Shown here in pieces: positions 15,051 through 25,233 of a stretch of DNA of 51,765 bases. Source of the stretch: Serinicoccus chungangensis. Its GTDB lineage: Bacteria > Actinomycetota > Actinomycetes > Actinomycetales > Dermatophilaceae. The DNA lies in assembly GCF_001483745.1 (NCBI RefSeq), contig NZ_LQBL01000007.1, forward strand, positions 1-51,765, in the 5' to 3' direction. A program made the translations under genes and the position numbers. Below the pieces are notes generated by a model, which saw only the letters and a list, made by a program, of their open reading frames with translations, was not told where the DNA came from and did no database searches. The first letter of the stretch is position 1. Each line of letters opens with the position of its first letter.

Positions 15051-15178
15051 CAACCATTCACAGCGCTCGGTGGCACCAAGAACAACCACCCACGACGCCC
15101 GGTGGGTCCAAGGCCAACCACTCACGACGCCCGGTGGGTATGGGGCCAACCACTCACGACGCTCGGTGGGTATGGGGC
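15051..15178 (-). repeat. Array of four 32-bp repeats downstream of galK (inverted)
   Basis: Units at 15051, 15083, 15115 and 15147 each start CAACCA and contain CGGTGG(G), the complements of TGGTTG and CCCACCG in the first array. The outer parts of the unit are conserved between the arrays and the middle differs. It ends 9 bp before the galK stop codon. The 74 bp between the arrays (14977-15050) hold nothing recognisable. Confidence 0.88.
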
Positions 15179-15187
15179 CGGGCCGGC

Positions 15188-16380
<1,193 letters not shown>

Positions 16381-16384
<4 letters not shown>

Positions 16385-17646
16385 AGTCCCACCCTCTCCA
16401 GGTAGTCGTTGCGCAGCGCACCGCGCGGGTCCAGTCGGGCGGCCAGCTCGAGCATCCGCCCACGCCGCGGGTAGAGCTCCTCGATGCGCCGCGCGAGCGC
16501 GCGCTCGTCGAACAGCTTGCCCCAGTGCGGCCGTGCCCCGAGCGGCTCCAGCCCCTCCTCGATCCTCGGGAGGAGTGCCTCGACGGCGGGCTGGTCCCGC
16601 CGCCAGGTCACGTGGAAGGCGACGCTGTCCTCCTGCGCGGGGTCGAGCCACTGCCGGCCGCGGGACACGGTGCGCATCTCCGCGCTCAGGGCCAGACCGG
16701 CGAGCTCGCCGGCCATCCCCCGCAGCTGCTCCAGCGCCGGGCCGACCGCGCGCCGCGGCAGCAACCACTCCGACTGCAGCTCCTCGCCGGCCGAGGGGGT
16801 GAACCCCATCCGGAAGTGCGGCAGCCGGTCCAGCCAGGGGCCGGGCACGCCGCCCTGCGGGGTGCAGTGCTCGGGCCGCCCGCCCCTGATCATGTGCCGC
16901 GGCCCGTCCGCAGGCCGCAGCCCGAGGGCACCGACGGCACCGTCGCCGCCCCGGGGCCGGTCCACCCGGTCCTTGACCCACACCTGGGTCGTCCGGTCCG
17001 GGTCCCGCCAGTCGGTGAAGACCGAGACGCTCGTGCCCAGCCCGGTGACGGCGTCGAGGTCCTCCACCACCCGGTCCCAGGTGAGGCCCTCGTAGACGGT
17101 CTGCGCGACGTCGTAGGTGGGCTCGACCTCCAGCTCGACCACAGTGACGGCACCGAGCATGCCCAGCGAGACCACGGCACCGCCGAAGTCGGGGTCCCCG
17201 CGCTCCAGCCGCACCTGCTCGCCCCCGGTGGTGACGATCTCCACGGCGGCGACCCCCTCGGCCAGCGACGCGGCGCCGTCGCCCGAGCCGTGCGACCCGG
17301 TCGCCACCGCTCCCCCGACGGTGATGTGCGGCAGCGAGGCCATGGCGTGCAGCGCCCACCCCTCCTCCTGGATCCGGACGCCCACCTCGCCGTAGGTCAG
17401 GCCCGCCCCGGCACGCACGACGCCTCGCCCCCGGTCGACCTCCAGCTCGGTCGGCAGCCGGCGCAGGCCGACGAGGGTGCCGGTCGTGTCGGCGACCCGG
17501 TTGAAGGAGTGCCGCGAGCCGAGGACCCGGACGCGCCCGGCCCCGCCCATGACCTCGGCCAGCTCATCGATGCTGGTGGGCTCGACCAGCTCACCGGCCG
17601 AGTAGGCGAGGTTGCCGGCCCAGGTCCGTCCGGGTGCTGGTGCCAT
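16381..17646 (-). CDS. FAD-dependent alditol oxidase
   Basis: A 421-residue flavoprotein of the VAO family, close in layout to Streptomyces alditol oxidase (AldO). It starts RTWAGNLAYSAGELVEPTSI; VLGSRHSFN places the predicted covalent FAD histidine at H46, the position known in AldO. LPHITVGGAVATGSHGSG is the FAD-binding loop, and the C-terminus has LPHFRMGFTPSAGEELQSEWL and RPHWGKLF, typical of aldonolactone/alditol oxidases. Such enzymes oxidise terminal alcohols of sugar alcohols with O2. It lies 9 nt after the alpha-galactosidase stop and overlaps galK, suggesting a substrate derived from galactosides or galactitol. Confidence 0.85.
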
Positions 17647-17655
17647 CCGCTCAGC

Positions 17656-19794
17656 CTACGCCCGGGCCGCGCGCCAGATCTGGCCGTGCTCGGGGTCCAG
17701 GGGCTGCATCGGCAGGCCCACCTCGGCGAGCAAACGGCCGGGCAGCACGACCCCGTCCACGGCCCACGGCACCACCCCGGGACCCGCCCGCAGCGGCTCC
17801 TGGCCGGGGCGCTCCAGGGTCACCCGGTAGCGCGCGTCCGGGTCGAGCCCGGGTAGCCGCACCCGGTGCGGTCCGGTGGTGGCGGGCCGCGCGAGCGCGG
17901 CGACCTGGAAGAGCGCCTCGGACCGGTCCTGGGCCACCGTGCCGTGGACCCAGGTCGCCTCGTCGTGGTGGTCGCCGTTGACGACCCGCCCGGTATGCAG
18001 CAGCTCCCGGTGCGCGCGGTGGAAGGCCACCCACGCCTCCAGCTCGGCGAGCTCGGCCTCGGTGCAGGTGGCCAGGTCCCACTCGATCCCCAGGTGCCCC
18101 CACAGGGCCGTCCCGGCGCGGAAGTCCAGGTCGTGGCGGCGGCCGGTGGTGTGTGAGCGGCCCGAGGCGATGTGCGTGCCGACGAACTCGGGCGGGAGCA
18201 GGAGCATGGTGCCGCGCTGGATCTGCTGGCGCTCCAGCGGGTCGATGCAGTCCGAGGCCCAGACGCGCACCGCCCGCTCCAGGATCCCCAGGTCGACCCG
18301 CCCGCCGCCGGCCGAGCAGGACTCGATCTCCAGCCCGGGGTGGGCGGCCAGCAGCTCGTCCATGAGCCGGTAGACCGCGAGCGTGTGCTCCCGCACCCCC
18401 GGCTCGCCGCCCGGGGTGTGACCGGCGTCGTTGAGGTAGCGGTTGTGGTCCCACTTGAGGTAGGCGATGTCGTAGCGGTCGAGCAGCGCCATGAGCTGGT
18501 CGCGGACGTGCGCGTAGGCGCCCTCGTGGCCGAGGTCGAGCACGTGCTGCTGGCGCGACTCCAGACCTCGACGACCCCCGGCGGAGAAGATCCACTCCGG
18601 GTGCGCCCGCGCCAGGTCGGAGTCCAGGCTCACCATCTCCGGCTCCACCCAGAGGCCGAACTCCATCCCGGCGGCGTGCACGTGCTCGATGAGGGGGTCC
18701 AGCCCGTCCGGCCAGACGTCCGGCGAGACCACCCAGTCCCCCAGGCTGCTCGTGTCGTCGCGGCGTCCGCCGAACCAGCCGTCGTCGAGCACGAACCGCT
18801 CGGCCCCCACCCGCGCACCCCGGTCGACGAGGTCCGTCAGCCGGTCCAGGTCGTGGTCGAAGTAGGTCGCCTCCCAGTTGTTCAGGGTCACCGGGCGGGG
18901 CCGGTCGGGGTGGTGGGGTCGGCTGCGCAGCCAGGCGTGGAAGCGCCCGGCGACCTCGTCGAGCCCGGTGCCGTGCGCGGCGTACAGCCAGGGGGTGGTC
19001 AGCTCCCCACCCGCGCCGAGGCGCGCCTCGCCGTGCTCGAGCCGCTCCCCCGACCCCAGGACCCGCGAGCCGTTGAAGAGCCGCTCCGCGTACGTCGTCT
19101 GGTTGCCGCTCCACCCCAGGTGCACCGCCCAGACCTGGCCGTGCCCGAACCCGAAGCCCGGCTCCCCCGCGCACAGCAGGTGCACCGCGTCCAGGCCGGT
19201 GCGTCCGGTGCGCACCTCCCGGCTGTGCACGCCGACGGAGAACGGCTGGCGCTGCGGCACCCGCTCCATGGTGTGCCGGCCGGCGAAGTCCAGCAGCTCC
19301 CCGGCCCGCTCCGGCACCGGCAGCGCCACGCGGACCGCACCCACGTCATACGTCTCCTCGCCGGTGTTGGTGAGGGTGACCCGGGTGCGCAGCAGCCCGC
19401 CCGGGTGCAGCTCGAGCTCGAGGACGACGGCGAGGTATGCCGTGTCGTCCGCCCCGCGCACCACGACCCGCTGGGTGCCGTCGGACGTCGTCGAGACGTC
19501 GGCGGGCCCGTCGGTGCGGAACGCCGGCGACCAGTCCCGCCCCTGCCGCGAGCCCTCGACCCCGGGGCGGCCCAGCCACGCGCGGGCGTGCTCGGGCAGC
19601 AGGCTCACCTGGTCGGCGACGTCGAAGGGGCTGTCCCCACGGGCGACGCGCCCGGTCGCGGTGACCGCCTCCAGGTCCTGCTCGTCCAGGTCGCCGAGGT
19701 CGGCGCCCCAGTGGCGGACCACCGGGAGCAGGTCGTCGGCGAGGTCGAGGACGAGGGAGGTGCCGGCGGCGCGCAGGTGCAGCAGGGAGGTCAC
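17656..19794 (-). CDS. Alpha-galactosidase, glycoside hydrolase family 36
   Basis: A 712-residue GH36 enzyme of typical length. An N-terminal beta-supersandwich domain leads to the (beta/alpha)8 barrel beginning PRPVTLNNWEATYFDHD and RFVLDDGWFGGRRDDTSSLGDW. The nucleophile is the Asp of AYLKWDHNRYLND (near residue 447) and the acid/base the Asp of WASDCIDPLERQQIQRG (near 515); ESCSAGGGRVDLG lies between. No signal peptide is seen, so it acts in the cytoplasm on imported alpha-galactosides. GTG 19794 is chosen because it starts the usual SLLHLRAAGTSLVLDL strand; more upstream in-frame codons would overlap the divergent small gene at 19901. It is the first gene of the operon with the oxidase and galK. 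Confidence 0.93.
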   Translation of the reverse strand: MTSLLHLRAAGTSLVLDLADDLLPVVRHWGADLGDLDEQDLEAVTATGRVARGDSPFDVADQVSLLPEHARAWLGRPGVEGSRQGRDWSPAFRTDGPADVSTTSDGTQRVVVRGADDTAYLAVVLELELHPGGLLRTRVTLTNTGEETYDVGAVRVALPVPERAGELLDFAGRHTMERVPQRQPFSVGVHSREVRTGRTGLDAVHLLCAGEPGFGFGHGQVWAVHLGWSGNQTTYAERLFNGSRVLGSGERLEHGEARLGAGGELTTPWLYAAHGTGLDEVAGRFHAWLRSRPHHPDRPRPVTLNNWEATYFDHDLDRLTDLVDRGARVGAERFVLDDGWFGGRRDDTSSLGDWVVSPDVWPDGLDPLIEHVHAAGMEFGLWVEPEMVSLDSDLARAHPEWIFSAGGRRGLESRQQHVLDLGHEGAYAHVRDQLMALLDRYDIAYLKWDHNRYLNDAGHTPGGEPGVREHTLAVYRLMDELLAAHPGLEIESCSAGGGRVDLGILERAVRVWASDCIDPLERQQIQRGTMLLLPPEFVGTHIASGRSHTTGRRHDLDFRAGTALWGHLGIEWDLATCTEAELAELEAWVAFHRAHRELLHTGRVVNGDHHDEATWVHGTVAQDRSEALFQVAALARPATTGPHRVRLPGLDPDARYRVTLERPGQEPLRAGPGVVPWAVDGVVLPGRLLAEVGLPMQPLDPEHGQIWRAARA

Positions 19795-19900
19795 CGCCCC
19801 ACCCCACTGCACCGGGGCCGCCGGTGTCCAGTCGGGTCCCGGACCCAACGTTCGTGTCTCGTCCACCCACCCGCAACGTGGCCTCGTTAGCGTCGCTGCG

Positions 19901-20104
19901 GTGGCTAGGGAGCTGGAGTTCATCAAGGGTGTCGACAAGCTGCACGCGTTCTACACCGAGCACGTGCGGATGCTGGCACACGCCTACGACCTCAGCGACG
20001 AGGACGCCGCCCGCATCCTCGACCGCTTCGACTTCAAGAACGTCTCCCGGTCCATCCTGGCCCCGGCGCGGGTGGACCTGTTCGAGGCCCCGCCCGAGCT
20101 CTGA
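19901..20104 (+). CDS. Small helical protein of unknown function
   Basis: A 67-residue frame starts GTG at 19901 (VARELEFIKGVDKLHAFYTE) and ends LFEAPPEL. It is rich in charged residues and leucines and predicted to be helical, with DLSDEDAARILDRFDF in the middle. No family is recognised. It faces away from the alpha-galactosidase gene, and no clear ribosome-binding site precedes the GTG, so it could be leaderless. Base composition fits coding sequence, and no better frame covers the gap. Confidence 0.5.
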   Translation: MARELEFIKGVDKLHAFYTEHVRMLAHAYDLSDEDAARILDRFDFKNVSRSILAPARVDLFEAPPEL

Positions 20105-20226
20105 GCCGGCGCCGTCCGCACGGTCCGACCTCCCGGGCGTCGGGTGCGGCGCCCCGTAGAATGGGGGGTGATGTCCCTCCGGTCCCCTGCCGGCGGACCG
20201 CTCCCCGCCCTCGACCCGGGACGCCG

Positions 20227-21315
20227 ATGACCACTGCCGAGCCAGGCCCGACCCGACGGTCCGCACGACTGCACGGGCTGGACGTCGCGCGCGGCCTGGC
20301 GATCGTGGGGATGATCGTCGTCAACGTCGGGCCGGTCCAGGTCGACTCCCTCCTGCAGCGGCTCTACCTGCTCCCCTACGGCCGGGCCTCGGTGCTCTTC
20401 GTGACGATCGCCGGGATCGGCATGGGCTTCTTCCTGCGCGGCCGCACCGGGTCCCGCCGGTGGCGCGAGCTGTCCTGGCGCATCGTCCTGCTCCTGGTCC
20501 TCGGCCTGGTGCTGCAGACCCTCACCACCAGCGTGAGCGTCATCCTCACGACCTACGCACTGCTGTTCCTCCTTGCCCCGCTGGCGTGGCGGCTACCCTC
20601 CCGCCGCCTCCTGCTCGTGCCCGGCGTCCTCACCGTGGCCGGGCCGCTGTGGATCGTGTGGCACGACCTCGAGGTCCACGGGCACGCCCAGGGCGCCGTC
20701 AGCCTGCTGACCCCCCGCGACGAGATCGTCCACTCGCTGCTCTTCGCCGGGCCCTACCCGCTGGCCAGCTGGTCGGTGCCCTTCCTCGTCGGCCTGTGGC
20801 TGTCGCGCACCGCCCTCGGCGACCCGCTCGTCCAGCGACGCCTCATGGTGTGGGGAGCGGTGACCGCGGTCGTCAGCTTCGTCGTGGCCGACCTCGCCTA
20901 CTCCGCCCTCGGGCCCGAGGCCGACGTCGGCTGGACCCGCATCCTCACCGGCGTCGCGCACGGGCAGATGCCGCTGTGGATCGTCAGCGCGACCGCCGGG
21001 GCCTGCTGCGTCGTCGGCGCCTGCCTGCGCTGGGGCCTGCGGGGGCGCGTCAGCCGGTGGCTGGCGAGCGGGGGCACCATGGCGCTCACCCTCTACGTCC
21101 TCCACGTGCTCGTCCTGGCCGTCATCAAGCCGGAGGACGGCTTCGCCTTCGTCGTCGGCGTGCTCATCGCCACCGTGCTCTGGACCGGCCTGCTCGCGCT
21201 GGCCGTGGCCTGGCAGCGGGAGGGCCGCAGCGGGCCGTTGGAGCGCCTCCTGCGCACGCCGTGGCTGCGGCCGACCGCACCCTCCCCCCGACCCTCGCAG
21301 GAGCGCCTGTCGTGA
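20227..21315 (+). CDS. Multi-pass membrane protein, DUF418/acyltransferase-like
   Basis: The 362-residue protein has about nine to ten hydrophobic segments. The N-terminus RLHGLDVARGLAIVGMIVVNVG is the signature shared by the DUF418/DUF1624 and heparan-alpha-glucosaminide acetyltransferase-like families, and the later HVLVLAVI and WTGLLALAVAWQREGRSGPLE segments fit DUF418 C-termini. Members are thought to be membrane acyltransferases, but the substrate is unknown. ATG 20227 follows ACGCCG without a strong ribosome-binding site. Its TGA overlaps the next gene's GTG, so it is coupled to the gamma-glutamyltransferase lipoprotein. Confidence 0.75.
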   Translation: MTTAEPGPTRRSARLHGLDVARGLAIVGMIVVNVGPVQVDSLLQRLYLLPYGRASVLFVTIAGIGMGFFLRGRTGSRRWRELSWRIVLLLVLGLVLQTLTTSVSVILTTYALLFLLAPLAWRLPSRRLLLVPGVLTVAGPLWIVWHDLEVHGHAQGAVSLLTPRDEIVHSLLFAGPYPLASWSVPFLVGLWLSRTALGDPLVQRRLMVWGAVTAVVSFVVADLAYSALGPEADVGWTRILTGVAHGQMPLWIVSATAGACCVVGACLRWGLRGRVSRWLASGGTMALTLYVLHVLVLAVIKPEDGFAFVVGVLIATVLWTGLLALAVAWQREGRSGPLERLLRTPWLRPTAPSPRPSQERLS

Positions 21316-23018
21316 CCCGACGTCATACCCTCCCCGTGGCCCTCGTGGCGCTCACCCTCGCCGCCTGCAGCGGCGGCGACCCAGGACCGGACGCGGCGCC
21401 GACGACGGCTCCCGAGGCCCCGGCCGCCACCAGCGCGCCGCCGGACGACGCCGCCGCCACCACCGAGCCCGCTCCCCCGGAGGCCGCGCCCAGCACCACG
21501 GCGCCGGAGCCCCCGCCGGAGCCCGGGCTCGGTGCCAGCGGGGTGAGCGCGGGGCACCCCCTGGCCGCCGAGGCCGGGATGCAGATGCTCGAGCGGGGCG
21601 GGTCGGCGGTGGACGCGGCGATCGCGGCGGCGTTCACCGACGCGGTGACCCAGCCGTCCTCGTCGGGCATCGGCGGCGGGGGCGTCACGATCGTCGCCGC
21701 CGACGGCGAGGCGGTCAACTACGACTACCGCGAGGTGGTGAACGCGCAGGGCGCGGTCCCGGAGGACGGTGTCGGCGTGCCCGGCTTCGTCGCCGGCATG
21801 CACCGGCTGCACGAGGAGCACGGCGAGCTCCCCTGGGAGGTGCTGCTGGAGCCGGCCATCACCGTCGCCGAGGACGGGCACCCGGTGTCGGACTTCGTCG
21901 CCGCGGCGCTGCGGACCCCCAACGGCGAGGCGGCCACCGGCGACCTGCCGCACTTCCGGTCCGGCGGGGCCCCGCTGCAGGCCGGCGACCCCCTCGTCCA
22001 GACCGACCTGGCGGCGACGATGCGGACCCTGGCCGAGGAGGGCGCGCCGTCCTTCTACACCGGATCCCTGTCCGGACGGGTCGCCGGTGTCCCGGGGCTG
22101 GACGCCCGCACGCTGCAGGACTACGAGGTCCAGGTGTCCGCCCCCGCGGCCGGCGACCTGGCCGGGGACGTCCTGCTGTCCGGGGCGCCGCCCCTGCCGG
22201 GCGCCGCGATCGTGCAGATGGCGCAGATCGCCGAGGCCGGCGGAATCGGTGAGGTCGACCCCGACTCCGCCGAGTTCGTGGACCGGCTCTCGCAGGCGTG
22301 GCTGGTGGCCGACCGCACGGTGCAGGAGGAGCTGGGCGACCCGGCGTTCGTGGACGTGCCGGTCGAGCGCATCACCGACCAGGAGGCCAACGCCGCGCTG
22401 GCCGCCGACCTCTACGACGGCGACGGCGGCGTCGCGGCGGTCGCCGACCCCTACGACAGCGACCCGAACACCACCCACATCTCGGTGGTCGACGAGGACG
22501 GCGTGGGAGTCTCGATGACCAACACCCTCACCAGCTTCTGGGGCAGCGGGCGCTACCTGGACGGGTACTTCCTCAACGACCAGCTCTCACGGTTCTTCGC
22601 CATCGGCGTCTCGGACGCCAACCAGCCGGAGGCGGGGCGACGGTCCGTGTCGTGGAGCGCCCCGTCGATGGTGGTCGACGAGGACTACCGACCGGTGCTC
22701 GTCGTCGGCACCCCCGGCGGGCGGCAGATCCCGAGCACCACCGCCTCGGTCGTGCTGCGGTGGGGCCTGCACGGCGAGCCCCTGGACGCCGCCGTCCCGG
22801 CCGGGCGTTTCCTGCTCAGCGACGGCCGGCTGCGGCTCGAGGACCCCGCGCTCGCCGGTGAGCTGCGCTCGATGGGGTATGCCGTGGACGTCGCCGACCC
22901 GGGGCGGCGCGCCGACTTCGGCTCGGTGCAGGCGCTGGCGGTCGACTGGGAGCAGGGGACGGTGACCGGGTTCGCCGACGACCGGCGCTCGGCCGGGTTC
23001 GTCGTGGACTCCCCCTGA
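21312..23018 (+). CDS. Gamma-glutamyltransferase, lipoprotein form
   Basis: The 568-residue protein starts with a lipoprotein signal peptide (VTRRHTLPVALVALTLAACSGG, lipobox LAAC), then a Pro/Ala/Thr-rich linker of about 50 residues, then the Ntn-hydrolase domain of gamma-glutamyltransferases (GHPLAAEAGMQMLERGGSAVDAAIAAAF, SSSGIGGGGVTIV). The autoprocessing/nucleophile motif NTTHISVVD places the catalytic Thr at residue 387, followed by SMTNTLTSFWGSG and NQPEAGRRSVSWSAPSMV. It would be anchored outside the membrane and cleave gamma-glutamyl bonds such as in glutathione-like compounds. GTG 21312 overlaps the upstream TGA (GTGA). Confidence 0.88.
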   Translation: MTRRHTLPVALVALTLAACSGGDPGPDAAPTTAPEAPAATSAPPDDAAATTEPAPPEAAPSTTAPEPPPEPGLGASGVSAGHPLAAEAGMQMLERGGSAVDAAIAAAFTDAVTQPSSSGIGGGGVTIVAADGEAVNYDYREVVNAQGAVPEDGVGVPGFVAGMHRLHEEHGELPWEVLLEPAITVAEDGHPVSDFVAAALRTPNGEAATGDLPHFRSGGAPLQAGDPLVQTDLAATMRTLAEEGAPSFYTGSLSGRVAGVPGLDARTLQDYEVQVSAPAAGDLAGDVLLSGAPPLPGAAIVQMAQIAEAGGIGEVDPDSAEFVDRLSQAWLVADRTVQEELGDPAFVDVPVERITDQEANAALAADLYDGDGGVAAVADPYDSDPNTTHISVVDEDGVGVSMTNTLTSFWGSGRYLDGYFLNDQLSRFFAIGVSDANQPEAGRRSVSWSAPSMVVDEDYRPVLVVGTPGGRQIPSTTASVVLRWGLHGEPLDAAVPAGRFLLSDGRLRLEDPALAGELRSMGYAVDVADPGRRADFGSVQALAVDWEQGTVTGFADDRRSAGFVVDSP

Positions 23019-23027
23019 GCCGCTGAC

Positions 23028-23042
23028 CGGCCCTACGGGCCG
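23028..23042. terminator. Short hairpin between convergent genes
   Basis: CGGCCC-TAC-GGGCCG forms a 6-bp stem with a 3-nt loop. It overlaps the last codons of the minus-strand gene ending at 23033 and follows the gamma-glutamyltransferase stop. No T-tract is present; a weak two-way terminator is possible. Confidence 0.3.
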
Positions 23043-23293
23043 CGGGGGACCAGCCGGAGCTCCAGGACGTGCTCCGAGGGTGCCGTGAGCCGTGCCCGGG
23101 CGCTCGCGTCGTCGCCGTGGGCGGCCACGACATACTCCCCGGGGGTCGGCAGGTCCAGCGCGAAGGTGCCGTCCGCGCCGGTGAGCAGGGCGACGTCGGG
23201 CAGCGGGACGGGCCCCGCCTCCAGCGCCACGCGGGCGCCGGGGACGGGGCCGCCGTCGGCGTCGAGCACGACGCCTCGGACCCGTGCGGTCAT
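23033..23293 (-). CDS. Small carboxypeptidase-regulatory-like beta-sandwich protein
   Basis: An 86-residue protein made almost wholly of one transthyretin-like/carboxypeptidase regulatory domain: VRGVVLDADGGPVPGARVALEAG, LLTGADGTFALDLPTPGEYVVAAHG and EHVLELRLVP. Such domains bind proteins or carbohydrates and are usually attached to larger enzymes. Here it stands alone with no signal peptide. It starts 8 nt after the stop of the V8-like protease gene, so the two probably share a transcript and may work together. Confidence 0.7.
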   Translation of the reverse strand: MTARVRGVVLDADGGPVPGARVALEAGPVPLPDVALLTGADGTFALDLPTPGEYVVAAHGDDASARARLTAPSEHVLELRLVPRGP

Positions 23294-23301
23294 CCGGCCG
23301 G

Positions 23302-24231
23302 TCAGCCCTTCCACAGCTTGAGGTTGTCGAACACGGGCTTGTTGATGCGCGTCCCGCTGTTGCTCCCGGACCCACCGTAGGCGTGGATCGCCACGGCGTA
23401 GCGGCCTCCCTCGTGGAACACGTAGACCCCGCTGCCGCTCTGGCCGCCGGCGGTGTCCAGCGTGTAGTACACCTTGCGCGCGCTCAGCGCGGCGACGCCG
23501 CTCCAGTGGTACCACTGGGTGCCGGAGGGCTTGTCGCCCGGGTAGCCGGAGAGGTTGAGGCTCTTGGCGTTCAACGTGGCGTCCGACCAGTTCGCGAAGC
23601 CGAGCCACCCCGTGGCGTCGCCCTTGGGCTCGGTGAGCAGCAGCGCACCGTAGTCGTACTCGTGGTCCGGCGAGCTCGTCCAGCCGTGGACGCTGCGCAG
23701 CTGGGCGCGGGGCACGAGGAACCGGCCGTAGGGCAGGCTCGCGCCGTTGCGCCCCGGCATGACGTCGATGCTGCGCACCCACCCGTGCCGCTGGGTGCCG
23801 GGGGCGTGGATGAACACGCAGTGCCCGGCGGTGATGATGCTGCGCGGCCCGTTGAACCACCCGGTGCCGATCCACTGCGAGCCGTCGTTGGCCGTGATGA
23901 GCAGCGAGCAGTGGACGCGCCACGGGTAGCTGCCGGTGGCGGTGATCTGGACCCGGTTGTCCGGGCCCTGCACGGTCTCGGCGTCGACCGGGGGGCCGTA
24001 GGTGGCCTCCCCGACCGGCCGCAGGCCCGACGTGTCCGGGGCCTGCTCGACCTCGCCCAGCGCCTGCGCCATGACGGCCGCCACCGGCTCGATGTCCAGC
24101 CCGGCGGCGGCCTCCTCGTGCGCACCGCCCCCGGCCCCCGGCTCCTCGGTGAGCTCCTCGGTGCCGACCTCGTCGGCCGGCTCCGCCTCCGGCGCGACCG
24201 GCTCGTGCGGGTTGATGTCGTCGTGTGACAT
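23302..24231 (-). CDS. V8/glutamyl-endopeptidase-like serine protease without signal peptide
   Basis: The 309-residue protein has an acidic N-terminal stretch of about 90 residues (SHDDINPHEPVAPEAEPADE) and a chymotrypsin-fold domain. The triad is visible as TAGHC (H137), EYDYGALLL (D193) and AGGQSGSGVY (S265), the pattern of the V8/glutamyl endopeptidase group. No classical signal peptide is present, which is unusual for this group. ATG 24231 is chosen because GAGGAG lies 9 nt upstream. The small regulatory-like domain gene follows directly. Confidence 0.82.
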   Translation of the reverse strand: MSHDDINPHEPVAPEAEPADEVGTEELTEEPGAGGGAHEEAAAGLDIEPVAAVMAQALGEVEQAPDTSGLRPVGEATYGPPVDAETVQGPDNRVQITATGSYPWRVHCSLLITANDGSQWIGTGWFNGPRSIITAGHCVFIHAPGTQRHGWVRSIDVMPGRNGASLPYGRFLVPRAQLRSVHGWTSSPDHEYDYGALLLTEPKGDATGWLGFANWSDATLNAKSLNLSGYPGDKPSGTQWYHWSGVAALSARKVYYTLDTAGGQSGSGVYVFHEGGRYAVAIHAYGGSGSNSGTRINKPVFDNLKLWKG

Positions 24232-24321
24232 GGGTTCTTCTCCTCCTCGGGCGCACCGGCCCCTGCGCCGGTGCATGCTGGGAGGAGTCGGGTGGGGGCC
24301 GCCAGATACCTTGGCGTGGCC

Positions 24322-25233
24322 TCAGAGGTGGGGCTGCACCAGCTCCACGTAGCGGCGGGCCATGGTGGCGACGACGTCCGCACCGGGGGCGGCCCACACG
24401 TCGGCGTGGAAGATCTCCACCTCGACGTCGCTCGCGTAGCCCGCCTGCGCGACCTGGCGGGTGAAGGCCGGGAAGTCGATGTGGCCGTCGCCCATCATCC
24501 CCCGGCTCAGCAGCGCGTCGGCCGGGAACGGCGTGATCCAGTCGCACACCTGGTAGCTGACGATGCGGCTGCCCGCCCGGGCGATCTGCTGCTCGATGCC
24601 GGGCTCCCACCACAGGTGGAAGGTGTCGACGACCACCCCCACCGTCTCGGGGTCGAGCTGCTCGGCGATGTCCAGCGCCTGGCCCAGGGTGGAGACCACG
24701 CCACGGTCCGCCGCGAAGATCGGGTGCATCGGCTCGATGCCCAGCCGCACGCCGTGCTCGGCCGCGACGGGCTGCAGCGCGCCGATGGCCTCGGTGGCCC
24801 GTGCGCGCGCCCCGGGCAGGTCGGTGTCGCCCTCGGGCAGGCCACCGGGGACGAGCACCAGGGTGGCCGCGCCGAGCGCCGCGGTCTCCCGGACCGCCTC
24901 GACGTTGGCCTGGTGGGCGGCCGCGACGGCCCCCGGGTCGGACCCGGTGAAGAACCCTCCGCGGCAGACCGACGAGACGCGCAGCCCGGCTTCCCGGACC
25001 CACCGGACGGCCGTCTCCAGCCCGACCTCGGCCACCGGCTCGCGCCAGACGCCGATCGCGGGCAGCCCCGCGGCCAGGCAGCCGTCGATCGCCTCCCGCA
25101 GCGACCAGCCGGCGCAGGTGCGCTGGTTGAGCGAGAGCCGCGCGAGCCGGGGGTCCCCCGGCTCCGGCGTGGGCACCGCCGCCGGGCGGCCCGAGGGGAC
25201 GTCGAGCGGGACGGTGCCCGCCGCCGCCGTCAC
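24322..25233 (-). CDS. Sugar phosphate isomerase/epimerase-like TIM-barrel protein
   Basis: A 303-residue AP-endonuclease-2-type TIM barrel (xylose isomerase-like). Visible motifs: RLSLNQRTCAGWSLREAIDGC, LRVSSVCRGGFF, LGAATLVLVPGG, GVRLGIEPMHP with a metal-binding Glu, TVGVVVDTFHLWWEPG with Asp/His, and SDVEVEIFHADVW with a Glu ligand. GTG 25233 overlaps the TGA of the DUF993 gene (GTGA), making it the last gene of the liv-linked catabolic operon. Relatives isomerise, epimerise or cleave keto-sugars; the exact substrate is unknown. Confidence 0.8.
   Translation of the reverse strand: MTAAAGTVPLDVPSGRPAAVPTPEPGDPRLARLSLNQRTCAGWSLREAIDGCLAAGLPAIGVWREPVAEVGLETAVRWVREAGLRVSSVCRGGFFTGSDPGAVAAAHQANVEAVRETAALGAATLVLVPGGLPEGDTDLPGARARATEAIGALQPVAAEHGVRLGIEPMHPIFAADRGVVSTLGQALDIAEQLDPETVGVVVDTFHLWWEPGIEQQIARAGSRIVSYQVCDWITPFPADALLSRGMMGDGHIDFPAFTRQVAQAGYASDVEVEIFHADVWAAPGADVVATMARRYVELVQPHL

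Noticed and set aside
14849-15178. CRISPR array suggested by the 32-bp periodicity
   Set aside because: The units are contiguous with no variable spacers, two arrays face each other, and no cas genes are nearby.
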